Notes: generated by a model not told the origin, from the letters alone. Shown: positions 1 to 8,608, counted from the stretch's first letter. The stretch: DNA of 64,000 nt from Thiobacillus denitrificans (GCF_001530125.1 NZ_LDUG01000016.1:1-64000), one strand, 5' to 3'. Numbers and translations are program-made.

Positions 1-27
1 CTGACCCGAGAAAAAGCGTAAAGCGAA

Positions 28-87
28 GGGGCTGTGGATAGGTGGATAGCTCGCCTGACGGCGACCTTCCCACCTATCCACAGCCCC
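28..87. repeat. 18-bp perfect inverted repeat with DnaA-box-like cores
   Basis: Positions 28-45 and 70-87 are perfect reverse complements separated by 24 bases. Each arm contains CTATCCACA (or its complement), one mismatch from the DnaA box TTATCCACA. It may be a strong hairpin terminator for a gene to the left of the window, or a DnaA-titrating or regulatory site. Nothing else is recognisable in 1-281, which lies downstream of gpsA. Confidence 0.6.
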
Positions 88-281
88 ACCAAAAGCTAAA
101 TCTTTTTTGATTTCCGATTCAAGGTAAAAACCGATCGCTCAGACTCAAACCTCGATTGGAATCTACTCCCGGCCCCCCCGCGTGTGACGTTCCACCCGGG
201 CTTACACTTTATGCAGTTCTCTGGTTCATGCGGGCGTGTCGCGCGGATTCGGTGTGGCTTTCCTGGTCACCCGATCTTCCC

Positions 282-1268
282 TCAGAATTCCGTCTTGATA
301 TCCCGGTTCAACAGGGCATCGACCGCCTCGGCGGCGGGCAGGCCTTCAAACAGCATCTGGCAGACTTTGCGGGTGATCGGCATATCGACGTCGAGCTCGC
401 TGGCGAGGGCGGCGACTTCGGGCGCGGTGGAAACGCCTTCGGCGACGTGGCCGAGTTCGGCCAGGATGGTGTCGAGCGTCTGGCCGCGCGCCAGTCGCAG
501 GCCGACCTGGCGGTTGCGCGAGAGATCGCCGGTGGTGGTGAGAATGAGGTCGCCGAGGCCGGACAATCCCATGAAGGTTTCGAAGTGTCCGCCGAGTTCG
601 ACGCCGAGGCGGGTCATTTCGGCCAGCCCTCTTGTGATGAGCGCGGCGCGGGCGTTGTGGCCGAGCTTAAGGCCGTCGCAGATGCCGGCGGCAATGGCCA
701 TGACGTTCTTCAGCGCGCCGCCGAGCTCGACGCCGATCACGTCGTCGTGCGCGTAAATGCGCAGGCGCTGGACGGATAGCGCCTCGGCGAGGCGCTGCGC
801 CAGTCCGCTGTCGTGCGAGGCGAGGGTGAGTGCGGTGGGATAGCCCTGCGCGACTTCCTGGGCAAAGCTGGGGCCGGACAGCACGCCGGTTTGGGTGTGC
901 TCGGGCAGCAGTTCGGCAATGAGTTGATGCGGCAGTTTGCGGCTGCCATGCTCGAAGCCCTTGCACACCCAGATCAGCGGCGGCAGGTGGGGGCGGGCGG
1001 CCAGCGCAGCCAGGGTGGGGCGCAGGCCGCTGCTGGGAACGGCGATGACGATGAGGTCGGCCGAGTCGACAACGGCGTTGAAATCCGGGTTGAACTGCAG
1101 GGCGTCGGGCAGCAGGCAGTCGGGCAGGTAGCGGGTGTTGACGCGGCTCGCGCGCATGGCGTCGAGTTCGACCGCGTTGCGCCCCCACAGGGTGACCGCA
1201 TGGTGGGGCGCCCAGCTGGCGGCCAGTGCGGTGCCCCAGGCGCCGGCGCCGAGTACAGCTAATCTCAT
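282..1268 (-). CDS. gpsA: Glycerol-3-phosphate dehydrogenase [NAD(P)+]
   Basis: This cytoplasmic enzyme reduces dihydroxyacetone phosphate to sn-glycerol 3-phosphate, the backbone of phospholipids. The 328-residue protein opens with the Rossmann motif GAGAWGTALA (residues 7-16) and carries the family segments around WVCKGFE, GALKNVMAIAAG (catalytic Lys-Asn) and GLSGLGDLILT. Length is normal for bacterial GpsA. It is the last gene of the minus-strand block and its start overlaps the stop of the SH3-protein gene by 4 bases, so the two are probably translationally coupled. The secB-gpsA linkage is the same as in E. coli and many Proteobacteria. Confidence 0.97.
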   Translation of the reverse strand: MRLAVLGAGAWGTALAASWAPHHAVTLWGRNAVELDAMRASRVNTRYLPDCLLPDALQFNPDFNAVVDSADLIVIAVPSSGLRPTLAALAARPHLPPLIWVCKGFEHGSRKLPHQLIAELLPEHTQTGVLSGPSFAQEVAQGYPTALTLASHDSGLAQRLAEALSVQRLRIYAHDDVIGVELGGALKNVMAIAAGICDGLKLGHNARAALITRGLAEMTRLGVELGGHFETFMGLSGLGDLILTTTGDLSRNRQVGLRLARGQTLDTILAELGHVAEGVSTAPEVAALASELDVDMPITRKVCQMLFEGLPAAEAVDALLNRDIKTEF

Positions 1269-1723
1269 CGTCCCCAGACCTCGTGTGCAGGCAGCCAGCC
1301 GGCGAGGCCGTCGGCATGCCTCACCGGCAACCAGCCGTAGGGGTCCGCTGCGCCGGCAAGCTCGAGCAGGAGGCCGCGTTCGGCATGGAACACGACCTCG
1401 GCATCGGCGCGCGGCTGTTGCCGGATGACGCTGGCATCGGCCTTGACCATGACGGTTTTTGCGCCGCCGAGGGCGGATTTCTCGATCCAGGCCAGTCGGC
1501 CGCCAGGGTCGCGCACCTTGACCCAGACATCGGTGTCGACGACGACTTCAAGCGGCAGGCCGCTGCCCGCGATGGCGACCTTGCTGGCCGCGGTCGAGGG
1601 CGCGTCGTACAGCGGGGCGGCGCGTCCGGTGCTGCGATATTCCAGCGCCCAGGCGGGGTGCGCCAGCGTGAGCAGCAGGCCGGCCGCGAGGCATAAACTG
1701 ATCGGGTGCAGGTGCTTTTTCAA
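1265..1723 (-). CDS. Exported SH3-domain protein
   Basis: The protein is about 152 residues and starts at TTG 1723, preceded by a GAGG-type ribosome binding site 15 bases after the secB stop. The longer open frame to 1972 would run inside secB and is not credible. Residues 1-25 form a signal peptide (KKH basic start, hydrophobic core, AWA cleavage site). The rest is two SH3-like repeats ('LYDAPSTAASKVAIAGSG' and 'GLLLELAGAADPYGWLPVRH'), a fold that usually binds peptides or peptidoglycan in the periplasm. It sits in the secB-gpsA operon. The exact role is unknown. Confidence 0.8.
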   Translation of the reverse strand: MKKHLHPISLCLAAGLLLTLAHPAWALEYRSTGRAAPLYDAPSTAASKVAIAGSGLPLEVVVDTDVWVKVRDPGGRLAWIEKSALGGAKTVMVKADASVIRQQPRADAEVVFHAERGLLLELAGAADPYGWLPVRHADGLAGWLPAHEVWGR

Positions 1724-1737
1724 TGAATGCCTCTGCC

Positions 1738-2196
1738 TCAATGCGTTTGCTCGGGTGCGGCCGGTTGCTGCTGCGCCTGCTGTTGTTGCAGGAACAGCGC
1801 TTCGAAGTTGACCGGGTTCAGCAACAGCGGCGGGAAGCCGGCGCGGATCACCACGTCGGACACCGCCTCGCGCAGATACGGGAAAACAATGTTGGGACAG
1901 CCGATGCCGAGCACCATTGGAATCTGATCCTGTGGCACGTTCTGGATGCGGAAGACGCCAGCCTGGGTGCATTCGACCAGGAACATGGTCTTGTCGCCGA
2001 TTTTGGCGGTGACGGTGACGGTGATGCTGGTGTGGTACATGTCATCGCCGAGCGCGCGGCTTTCGGTCGACATGTTGACGTCGATCTGCGGCGCCTCGCG
2101 TTCCAGGTAAATGGCGGGGGCGTTAGGCACTTCCAGCGACAGATCCTTGACGTAGAGTTTTTCGATATTGAATACGGGTTGTTGCGCGTCGGTCAT
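1738..2196 (-). CDS. secB: Protein-export chaperone SecB
   Basis: SecB holds preproteins unfolded and passes them to SecA. The 152-residue sequence shows the typical core: an N-terminal strand with FNIEKLYVKDLSLEVPNAP, the DMYHTSITVTVTAKIGDKTMFLVE region, and the C-terminal GFPPLLLNPVNFEALF segment followed by a Gln/Ala-rich tail. It lies between trxC and the SH3-protein gene on the minus strand, in the conserved grxC-secB-gpsA order. Confidence 0.97.
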   Translation of the reverse strand: MTDAQQPVFNIEKLYVKDLSLEVPNAPAIYLEREAPQIDVNMSTESRALGDDMYHTSITVTVTAKIGDKTMFLVECTQAGVFRIQNVPQDQIPMVLGIGCPNIVFPYLREAVSDVVIRAGFPPLLLNPVNFEALFLQQQQAQQQPAAPEQTH

Positions 2197-2261
2197 GATG
2201 GCTCTCTGAATAGGGAAATTGGAGCCTGCGCTCCGGGTAGGGTTCGTATTTTACACAGGGC

Positions 2262-2690
2262 TTATTGAATCCCTTGTGACGCCAGCCAGCGTTTCAGCGC
2301 ATGGGCTTCCATCGCGCCCGAGCTGCGTGCCGCTTCAGCGCCGTTTTTGAACAGAATCAGGCTGGGAATGCCCTTGATGTGGTGGCGCATCGACACCTGC
2401 GGATGTGCTTCGGTGTCGACCTTGGCAAAACGCACGCGCGTGCCCATTTCGGCGGCCACCTGCTGGAAAATCGGCGCCATCATCTTGCAGGGGCCGCACC
2501 AGTCGGCCCAGAAATCGATCAGCACCGGCAGGCCGGCCTTGGCAATAAAGCGATCGAAGCTGTCCGCGGTGAGATCAACCGGTTTGCCGGGCAGCAGCGG
2601 CATGCCGCATTGGCCACATTTGGGCGCTTCGGCCAGGCGGTCGTCCGGCACGCGGTTGATGGCGAGGCAGTGGGGGCAGGCGAGTTCCAT
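2262..2690 (-). CDS. trxC: Thioredoxin 2 (zinc-binding thioredoxin)
   Basis: A 142-residue cytoplasmic thiol-disulfide reductase. The N-terminal extension has two CxxC pairs (CPHC near residue 5 and CGQC near residue 26), the zinc knuckle that separates TrxC from TrxA. The thioredoxin fold follows, with active site WCGPC and cis-Pro segment GIPSLILF. TrxC is usually linked to oxidative stress in other bacteria. Its place between grxC and secB is an addition to the E. coli gene order. Confidence 0.95.
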   Translation of the reverse strand: MELACPHCLAINRVPDDRLAEAPKCGQCGMPLLPGKPVDLTADSFDRFIAKAGLPVLIDFWADWCGPCKMMAPIFQQVAAEMGTRVRFAKVDTEAHPQVSMRHHIKGIPSLILFKNGAEAARSSGAMEAHALKRWLASQGIQ

Positions 2691-2746
2691 TTGGCTTCCT
2701 TGAGGCGAATGATCCTCGAGTCAAGGTGGAGGCGTATGCCGGAAAA

Positions 2747-3010
2747 TCAAGCGCGGGCGAGCAGCGGCACCAGTTCGCCTGCGGCATCCAGTGCTGAGGT
2801 GTCGTCGAAACCGCCGACGTGGGCGTCGCCGATGAACACCTGCGGCACGCTGCGGCGCCCACCGGAGCGTGCGATCATTTCGTCCTGCTTCGCCGGGTCG
2901 AGGTCGATGCGGATTTTTTCGATTTCGGTCACGCCGCGGCTTTTGAGCAGGCGCTCGGCAGCGACGCAATAGGGGCATACGGCGGTGCAATACATTACAA
3001 CTTTGGCCAT
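2747..3010 (-). CDS. grxC: Glutaredoxin 3
   Basis: An 87-residue monothiol/dithiol oxidoreductase that uses glutathione to reduce protein disulfides. The active site CPYC is near residue 16, followed by the family signatures RSVPQVFIG (cis-Pro) and GGFDD. It starts 11 bases after the rhodanese stop and is clearly in its operon. The order rhodanese-grxC-secB-gpsA matches E. coli yibN-grxC-secB-gpsA. Confidence 0.96.
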   Translation of the reverse strand: MAKVVMYCTAVCPYCVAAERLLKSRGVTEIEKIRIDLDPAKQDEMIARSGGRRSVPQVFIGDAHVGGFDDTSALDAAGELVPLLARA

Positions 3011-3020
3011 GAAAGCCTCC

Positions 3021-3437
3021 TTATTTCTGGGTGACGGGCAGGTTGGCGCGTTCCCACGCGATGATGCCGCCCGCCTGGTTGTAGACGGTCTCGAATCCGG
3101 CCTTTTTCAGCATGCCGCAGGCGCGCGCCGAGCGCTGGCCACTGCGGCAGGTGACCAGGATCGGCTTGGTCTTGAATTTTTCGAGCTCCTTGATGCGGCC
3201 GGCCAGTTGGCCAAGCGGAATGTGCTTCGCCTTGGGGATATGGCCGGCAGCAAACTCCTTGTCCTCGCGCACATCGAGCACCAGTGCGTCGTCGTTGTAC
3301 AGCCGGGTGGCTTTCAAGGTGTCGGCCTGCTCCACGCCGGAGAGTTTGCCGCCGATAAAAGACCAGGCCAGCATGGCGCCAGAAACCACCGCCAGCGCCA
3401 CCAGCATCCAGTTGTCCTGCAGGAATTGCATCTCCAT
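3021..3437 (-). CDS. Membrane-anchored rhodanese-like sulfurtransferase (YibN type)
   Basis: A 138-residue protein with one N-terminal transmembrane segment (about residues 10-30) and a single rhodanese domain. The domain carries the CH2A-like segment LVLDVREDKEF and the active-site loop LVTCRSGQRSA with the catalytic cysteine. Such proteins carry sulfane sulfur or persulfide. Its place beside grxC, secB and gpsA identifies it as the YibN counterpart. Directly upstream lies a DUF2892 membrane gene. In E. coli YgaP, a rhodanese and a DUF2892 hairpin are fused. Confidence 0.9.
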   Translation of the reverse strand: MEMQFLQDNWMLVALAVVSGAMLAWSFIGGKLSGVEQADTLKATRLYNDDALVLDVREDKEFAAGHIPKAKHIPLGQLAGRIKELEKFKTKPILVTCRSGQRSARACGMLKKAGFETVYNQAGGIIAWERANLPVTQK

Positions 3438-3449
3438 GAATGTTCTCGC

Positions 3450-3668
3450 TTACAGGCCGCAGCCCGGCTTGACGCCCGCTTTTTTCAGCATGATGTCCAT
3501 CGGGCAGAAACGGGTGAAGCCGGACTGGAACAGGTTGAAGCCGACGAAGGCGGCGAACCACAGCCAGGAGATCTGGGTCATGTCGACCGTGCCGGAAAAA
3601 TGCGCCAGCGCCAGCGACAGCATAATGAAGGAACCGGCAATGATGCGGACGAGGCGTTCAACGGTCAT
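3450..3668 (-). CDS. DUF2892 small inner-membrane protein
   Basis: A 72-residue protein with two predicted membrane helices. It contains the family hallmarks MTVERLVRIIAG at the start and FCPMDIMLKKAGVKPGCGL at the C-terminus, like the membrane part of YgaP. It starts 16 bases after the RND pump stop and ends 12 bases before the rhodanese start. The molecular function is not settled. The family often accompanies rhodaneses and sulfide-responsive ArsR regulators, which fits this neighbourhood. Confidence 0.85.
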   Translation of the reverse strand: MTVERLVRIIAGSFIMLSLALAHFSGTVDMTQISWLWFAAFVGFNLFQSGFTRFCPMDIMLKKAGVKPGCGL

Positions 3669-3684
3669 GGGTAAGACTCCTGTT

Positions 3685-6600
3685 TTATTGAGAAGAAAAT
3701 TTGCGGTAATTGGCCGCGTAATACAGCACCGGAATCACCACCAGCGTGAGCAGGGTGGAGACAAAAATGCCAAAAATCAAGGATACCGCGAGACCGGAGA
3801 AAATCGGGTCGTCGAGGATGAAGAAGGCCCCCATCATGGCGGCGGCGCCGGTCAGCACGATCGGCTTGGCGCGGGTGGCGCCGGCCTGGATGACCGCTTC
3901 CTGGAAGTCCATGCCCTCAGCGACCTGCTGGTTGATGAAGTCGACCAGCAGGATGGAGTTGCGCACGATGATGCCGGCCAGTGCGATCATGCCGATCATC
4001 GAGGTGGCGGTGAACTGGACGCCGAGCAGGGCGTGGCCCGGCATCACGCCGATGACGGTGAGCGGAATCGGCGCCATGATGATGAGCGGCGTGAGATAGC
4101 TCTTGAACTGCGCCACCACCAGGATGTAGATCAGCATCAGTCCGAAGGCGTAGGCCAGGCCCATGTCGCGGAAGGTCTCGTAGGTCACCTGCCATTCGCC
4201 GTCCCACTTCAGGCTGAAGCCGGCATAGGGGTCGGCGGGCTGACGGATGAAATATTCGGACAGCGTGCCGCCCTGTTCAAGCGCCATGTCCTTCAAGTCG
4301 CCGCGCATGCCGAACAGGCCGTACAGCGGCGAATCCAGCACGCCGCCGGTGTCGCCGAGCACGAACACCACGGGCAGCAGGTTCTTGTGATAGATGGTCT
4401 TTTCGCGCTCGCTTGGCATCACTTCCACCAGTTCGGACAGCGGCACCAGATTGCCGTTGTTGCCGCGCACGGTGAGCTTTAGCAGTTCGCCGATTTCGCT
4501 CTGGCGCTCCGGCGGCAGGGTGATGCGCACCGGGATTTCGTACTTGGCGCCGCTGCCGTGGATGGGGGTGACGTTTTCACCCGCCAGCCCCATCTTCATC
4601 GCCGCGACGATATCCTTTTGTGCCACCCCCGCCAGAGCCGCCTTGTTCTGCAGCACGCGCAGCACGAAGCGCTGGGCATCGTCCTCCACGGTGTCGTCGA
4701 TGGCGACAATGCCATCGGTCTTCTCGAACACCGCACGCACCTGCTTGGCGACCTGCATCTGCGCGTCGTAGTCGGGGCCGTAGATTTCGGCAACGATGGG
4801 CGACATCACCGGCGGCCCGGGCGGTACTTCAACCACCTTGACGTCGGCGCCGTGCTTCTTCGCGATGGCTTCGACGGCAGGGCGGATCGCCTGCGCGATG
4901 TCGTGGCTCTTGCGGTCGCGCTCGCTCTTGTCGACCAGATTCACCTGCAGGTCGCCGACCTCGGGGCCGGCGCGCAGGTAATACTGTCGCACCAGGCCGT
5001 TGAAGTTGATCGGCGCCGCGGTGCCGGCATAGGCCTGATAGTCGGTGACCTCGGGAGCAGCGGCGACGGCCGCCCCCATCTCGCTCAATACCTGGGCGGT
5101 CTTTTCCAGCGGCGTGCCGACCGGCAGGTCGACGATGATCTGGAATTCCGACTTGTTGTCGAACGGCAGCATTTTCAGGATGACCAGCTGCACCACCGGC
5201 AGCGCGACCGAAATGAGGATGGCCAGGCCAATCCCCAGCCACAGCATGCGGCGCGCGCCGCGTCCCTCGGTGCCGCGCAGGAAGGGCGCGAGGCGCTTGC
5301 GGAACAGGGTGGTGAGCTTGTTGTCGCCTGCTTCGTGGGCGCCGTGCGGTGCCTGCTTGATGAGCCTGAGGGCCAGCCAGGGCGTGATGATGAAGGCGAT
5401 CGCCAGCGAAATCAGCATGCCGATTGAGGCGTTGATCGGGATCGGGCTCATGTACGGCCCCATCAGGCCGGAGACGAAGGCCATCGGCAAGAGCGCGGCG
5501 ATCACGGTGAAGGTGGCGAGGATGGTCGGGCCGCCTACCTCGTCGACCGCGCGCGGAATGATGGCCTCGAGGCCATCATGGTCAAGCCCCATGCGGCGGT
5601 GAATGTTTTCCACCACCACGATGGCGTCGTCAACCAGGATGCCGATCGAGAAAATGAGCGCGAACAGCGACACCCGGTTAAGCGTGAAGCCCCACGCCCA
5701 CGAGGCAAACAGCGTGGCCGCCAGCGTCAGCAGCACTGCCGCGCCGACGATCAGCGCCTCGCGGCGGCCAATGGCGAACAGCACCAGCAGCACCACCGAG
5801 CCGGTGGCGAAAATCAATTTCTGGATCAGCTTCTTTGCCTTGTCGTCGGCGGTGGCGCCGTAGTTGCGGGTGACGCTGACCTCGACCCCCTCGGGCAGGA
5901 TGCTGCCATGCAGCGAGTTCACTCGTTCGATCACCTTTTCGGCAACGTCGACCGCGTTTTCGCCTGCTTTTTTGGAGATGGCCAGTGTCACCGCCGGGAA
6001 GGTCTGGCCCTGGTCGGCCTGGTGCGGGCTGCCCGCGCCCGGGGCGTGCCAAACGTAACGCGTCGGCTGGTCGGGGCCGGAAACGACGCTGGTCACATCC
6101 GTCATGTAGACCGGGCGACCCTGCGTAACGCCGACCACCAGTTGTTTGACGTCGTCGGCGCCGGTGAGAAAGGTACCGGTCTGCACCAGGATTTCCTGGT
6201 TGCCCGACACCAGCGTGCCGGACGGCTGCGCCGCGTTGGATACCTGCAGCGCGTCGCGGATGTCCTGCGCCGACACATTGAATGCCGCCATGCGGTCGGG
6301 GTCCATCAGCACCCGCACCGCGCGGCCGGGACCGCCGAGGGTGGTGACTTCGCGCGTGCCGGCGATGCGTTTCAGCTCGATTTCCGCAGCGTGCGCCACC
6401 TGCTCCAGCTCGTAGGCACCGCGCGTCTCGTCGCGCGTCCACAGGGTAACGGTGACGATCGGCACGTCGTCGATGCCGAGCGGCTTGATGATAGGTTCGC
6501 CGACGCCGAGCTCGGGCGACACCCAGTCGCGGTTGGCCTGGATGGTGTCGTACAGTCGCACCAGCGCCTGGGTGCGGTCCTGCCCCACCAGGTATTGCAC

Positions 6601-6885
6601 GGTCAGCACCGCCATGCCCGGCTTGGAGACGGAGTAGATGTGCTCGATGCCGGCGATCTGCGACAGCACCTGTTCGGCCGGGGTGGCGACCAGCGCTTCC
6701 ACGTCCCGCGCCGAGGCGCCGGGGAAGGGGATGAACACGTTGGCCATGGTCACGTTGATCTGCGGTTCTTCCTCGCGCGGCGTGACCAGAATGGCGAACA
6801 GGCCCAGCAGCGCCGCGATCAGTGCGATCAGCGGGGTCAGCTGGGACGTGAGGAAGAAGCGGGCGGTGCGTCCGGAGAGTCCCAT
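3685..6885 (-). CDS. RND-family efflux pump, inner-membrane permease (AcrB/MdtB-like)
   Basis: A 1066-residue proton-driven transporter, full length for the hydrophobe/amphiphile efflux subgroup. The architecture is TM1, a large periplasmic loop, TM2-6, and a repeat of the same plan. Visible marks include the N-terminal 'TPREEEPQI' region, the TM4 acidic pair in 'SIGILVDDAIVVVENIHRR', which relays protons, and a closing TM12 'TLLTLVVIPVLYY'. It forms an operon with the adaptor upstream (12-base gap) and the DUF2892/rhodanese genes downstream. No outer-membrane channel gene lies nearby, so a shared TolC-like channel is likely. The substrate is unknown. Confidence 0.93.
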   Translation of the reverse strand: MGLSGRTARFFLTSQLTPLIALIAALLGLFAILVTPREEEPQINVTMANVFIPFPGASARDVEALVATPAEQVLSQIAGIEHIYSVSKPGMAVLTVQYLVGQDRTQALVRLYDTIQANRDWVSPELGVGEPIIKPLGIDDVPIVTVTLWTRDETRGAYELEQVAHAAEIELKRIAGTREVTTLGGPGRAVRVLMDPDRMAAFNVSAQDIRDALQVSNAAQPSGTLVSGNQEILVQTGTFLTGADDVKQLVVGVTQGRPVYMTDVTSVVSGPDQPTRYVWHAPGAGSPHQADQGQTFPAVTLAISKKAGENAVDVAEKVIERVNSLHGSILPEGVEVSVTRNYGATADDKAKKLIQKLIFATGSVVLLVLFAIGRREALIVGAAVLLTLAATLFASWAWGFTLNRVSLFALIFSIGILVDDAIVVVENIHRRMGLDHDGLEAIIPRAVDEVGGPTILATFTVIAALLPMAFVSGLMGPYMSPIPINASIGMLISLAIAFIITPWLALRLIKQAPHGAHEAGDNKLTTLFRKRLAPFLRGTEGRGARRMLWLGIGLAILISVALPVVQLVILKMLPFDNKSEFQIIVDLPVGTPLEKTAQVLSEMGAAVAAAPEVTDYQAYAGTAAPINFNGLVRQYYLRAGPEVGDLQVNLVDKSERDRKSHDIAQAIRPAVEAIAKKHGADVKVVEVPPGPPVMSPIVAEIYGPDYDAQMQVAKQVRAVFEKTDGIVAIDDTVEDDAQRFVLRVLQNKAALAGVAQKDIVAAMKMGLAGENVTPIHGSGAKYEIPVRITLPPERQSEIGELLKLTVRGNNGNLVPLSELVEVMPSEREKTIYHKNLLPVVFVLGDTGGVLDSPLYGLFGMRGDLKDMALEQGGTLSEYFIRQPADPYAGFSLKWDGEWQVTYETFRDMGLAYAFGLMLIYILVVAQFKSYLTPLIIMAPIPLTVIGVMPGHALLGVQFTATSMIGMIALAGIIVRNSILLVDFINQQVAEGMDFQEAVIQAGATRAKPIVLTGAAAMMGAFFILDDPIFSGLAVSLIFGIFVSTLLTLVVIPVLYYAANYRKFSSQ

Positions 6886-6897
6886 GCGCGTCTCCGT

Positions 6898-7938
6898 TTA
6901 TTTCGCGGGCTGGTTGGCGGTGCTTTTGGCGTAAATCCCCGCCTTGACCGGATCGAGTGCAATGACATCGCCCGGATTCAGGCCGGCCAACACCTCCACC
7001 TGGCCGCGTCCGTTCGGCGTGCCCAGGCGGATCTGCCGCAGGTTCACCCTGTCATCCTTGACCACGTACACCGCGGAGAGCTCGGTGCGATGCACCACCG
7101 CGGTCGACGGGATGGTGAGCTTGCGCGCGCTGCCCACCGAGAAATGCGCGCGGGCGAACATGCCGGGGATGACGCCTTCCAGGCTGGCCGGCAGATCGAT
7201 CCTCACCTTGACCGTATGGGTGGCCGCATCCGCCGACGGCAGCACGGTGACGCCGGTGGCGTCGATCCACTTGTTGAGCGAGGGTATCTCGACTGCAACG
7301 CGCGGTGATGCCTTGATTTCCGCCAGCTTGTACTGCGGGATGTCGGCAATCACCCGCATGTCTTTGGGGTCGAATCCGGTCATCAGTGGGGTGCCGGGCG
7401 CGACCGTTTCGCCCACTTCCACGTGGCGGGCGGCGACCACCCCCGAATACGGCGCGGTGATCACGGTGTAGCTGCTCACCGCTGCGGTCTGTCCAACGCC
7501 AGCGCGTGCCGCGCGTGCTGCCGCCTCGGCGGCGCGGAACTCGGCGGTGGCGCGGTCGAGTGCGGCCTGGCTGATGAATTTCTGCTGAAACAGCTGCTGC
7601 TGGCGCTGGTAGTTGGCGCGGGCATTGGCCAGCGCGGCATCGGCCTGCGCCACCTGCGCCTGGCTGCCCGCCACGGCGGCCGACAGTTCCTGTGCGGAAA
7701 GCCGAACGATGACCGAACCGGCCTTGACGTAATCGCCGGCGTCAAAATTGACCGCCGACACGCGTCCGGCCACCTGCGCCGCGATGGTGGATTGCTTGAC
7801 GGCCTCGACCGTGGCTTCCGTGGAGTGGCCGGTGTCGACCATCTGGTACGTCACCGGCGCAACCGCAAAGGGCAGGGCTGCCCAGGCGGACGGGGAAGCA
7901 AGAATGAGGCAGGCCAGCAAACGGGTGGGGTTCAGCAC
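6898..7938 (-). CDS. RND efflux periplasmic adaptor (membrane-fusion protein)
   Basis: A 346-residue periplasmic subunit that bridges the RND permease and an outer-membrane channel. A signal peptide occupies residues 1-20 (cleavage after AWA). It is followed by a lipoyl/biotinyl half-motif ('STIAAQVAGRVSAVNFDAGDYVKAG'), an alpha-helical hairpin rich in Ala and Gln (about 85-150), the second lipoyl half ('VITAPYSGVVAARHVEVGETV') and a beta-barrel domain. It is the first gene of the pump operon, with its own promoter and candidate operator just upstream. Confidence 0.92.
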   Translation of the reverse strand: MLNPTRLLACLILASPSAWAALPFAVAPVTYQMVDTGHSTEATVEAVKQSTIAAQVAGRVSAVNFDAGDYVKAGSVIVRLSAQELSAAVAGSQAQVAQADAALANARANYQRQQQLFQQKFISQAALDRATAEFRAAEAAARAARAGVGQTAAVSSYTVITAPYSGVVAARHVEVGETVAPGTPLMTGFDPKDMRVIADIPQYKLAEIKASPRVAVEIPSLNKWIDATGVTVLPSADAATHTVKVRIDLPASLEGVIPGMFARAHFSVGSARKLTIPSTAVVHRTELSAVYVVKDDRVNLRQIRLGTPNGRGQVEVLAGLNPGDVIALDPVKAGIYAKSTANQPAK

Positions 7939-7962
7939 AGGAGCTCCTCCAGGAAAGCATCC

Positions 7963-7994
7963 ATTAGACTATTCTAATTTATGATTTTAATCAA
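7963..7994 (-). promoter_or_regulatory. Pump-operon promoter with overlapping ArsR-type operator
   Basis: ATTAGA (7963-7968) and TCTAAT (7973-7978) form a perfect 6-4-6 inverted repeat. Read on the minus strand, TTGATT (7989-7994) and TAGTCT (7966-7971) are 17 bases apart and make a passable sigma70 promoter, so the palindrome covers the -10. A half site ATTAGA recurs at 8544-8549 upstream of the arsR gene. This is the arrangement expected for repression by the neighbouring ArsR protein. The assignment is inferred, not demonstrated. Confidence 0.5.
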
Positions 7995-8062
7995 GCGCTT
8001 GGGTGGTGATTCTGAGGCGAATTGCACCGGCGTTGCTGCTTCAAGTATGCACCATAAACAAA

Positions 8063-8091
8063 GGCCCGGCACGCTTGCGCGTAGCCGGGCC
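8063..8091 (-). terminator. Terminator of the arsR gene
   Basis: GGCCCGGC (8063-8070) pairs with GCCGGGCC (8084-8091). On the minus strand the hairpin is followed by TTTGTTTA. It lies just after the arsR stop and separates that transcript from the pump operon. Confidence 0.6.
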
Positions 8092-8111
8092 GGGCGCTGC
8101 CAATGGAACGC

Positions 8112-8435
8112 TTACTTGCTGAAGCCGCAGAACACGTCGCGCATCATGCTCAGCAGTTTGAGCGTGCGGGTGTCGCCGACGCGGTAGAACACGCGGTTGG
8201 CGACCTTGCGGGTGCGCAGCACGCCCTTGTCGCGCAGGATGGCGAGGTGCTGCGAAATGTTGCTCTGCGAGGTGCCGACGTGGTCGACGATTTCCTGCAC
8301 GCTGATTTCCTTGTCGCCCAGCACGCAGAGAATTTTCAGGCGCAGCGGATGCGACATGGCCTTCATCGCACGCGAGGCCTGCTCAATGTGCTCATCCTTG
8401 TCCATGAGATCCACTTCGCCCCAGTCAGTTGCCAT
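8112..8435 (-). CDS. ArsR-family repressor, persulfide-sensor type (SqrR/BigR/YgaV-like)
   Basis: A 107-residue winged-helix repressor. The start at 8435 is preferred because GAGG lies 8 bases upstream of it; an in-frame ATG at 8441 is only 2 bases from that site. The recognition helix is 'TSQSNISQHLAILRDKGVL'. There is no ELCVCDL metal site. Instead single cysteines occur at residues 37 ('KILCVL') and 103 ('DVFCGF'). The 66-residue spacing equals that of Cys41/Cys107 in SqrR, which form a polysulfide bridge. The gene precedes the RND/DUF2892/rhodanese operon and probably controls it. The sensing role is inferred from the cysteine spacing and the neighbours. Confidence 0.85.
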   Translation of the reverse strand: MATDWGEVDLMDKDEHIEQASRAMKAMSHPLRLKILCVLGDKEISVQEIVDHVGTSQSNISQHLAILRDKGVLRTRKVANRVFYRVGDTRTLKLLSMMRDVFCGFSK

Positions 8436-8608
8436 ATTCATAACCTCGGTCCTGTTCGTGAAGTACCTTCATGCAGTCAGCTTCCGGGTGGAAGCATCAT
8501 CCGCGCGAGGCATTTTTCGGGCAATATTGCACGTTGCGTATAGATTAGAAATCACGCATATATTAAAATGATTCCACAAAAACGAGTCAGGTTATATAAA
8601 TATTTTTC

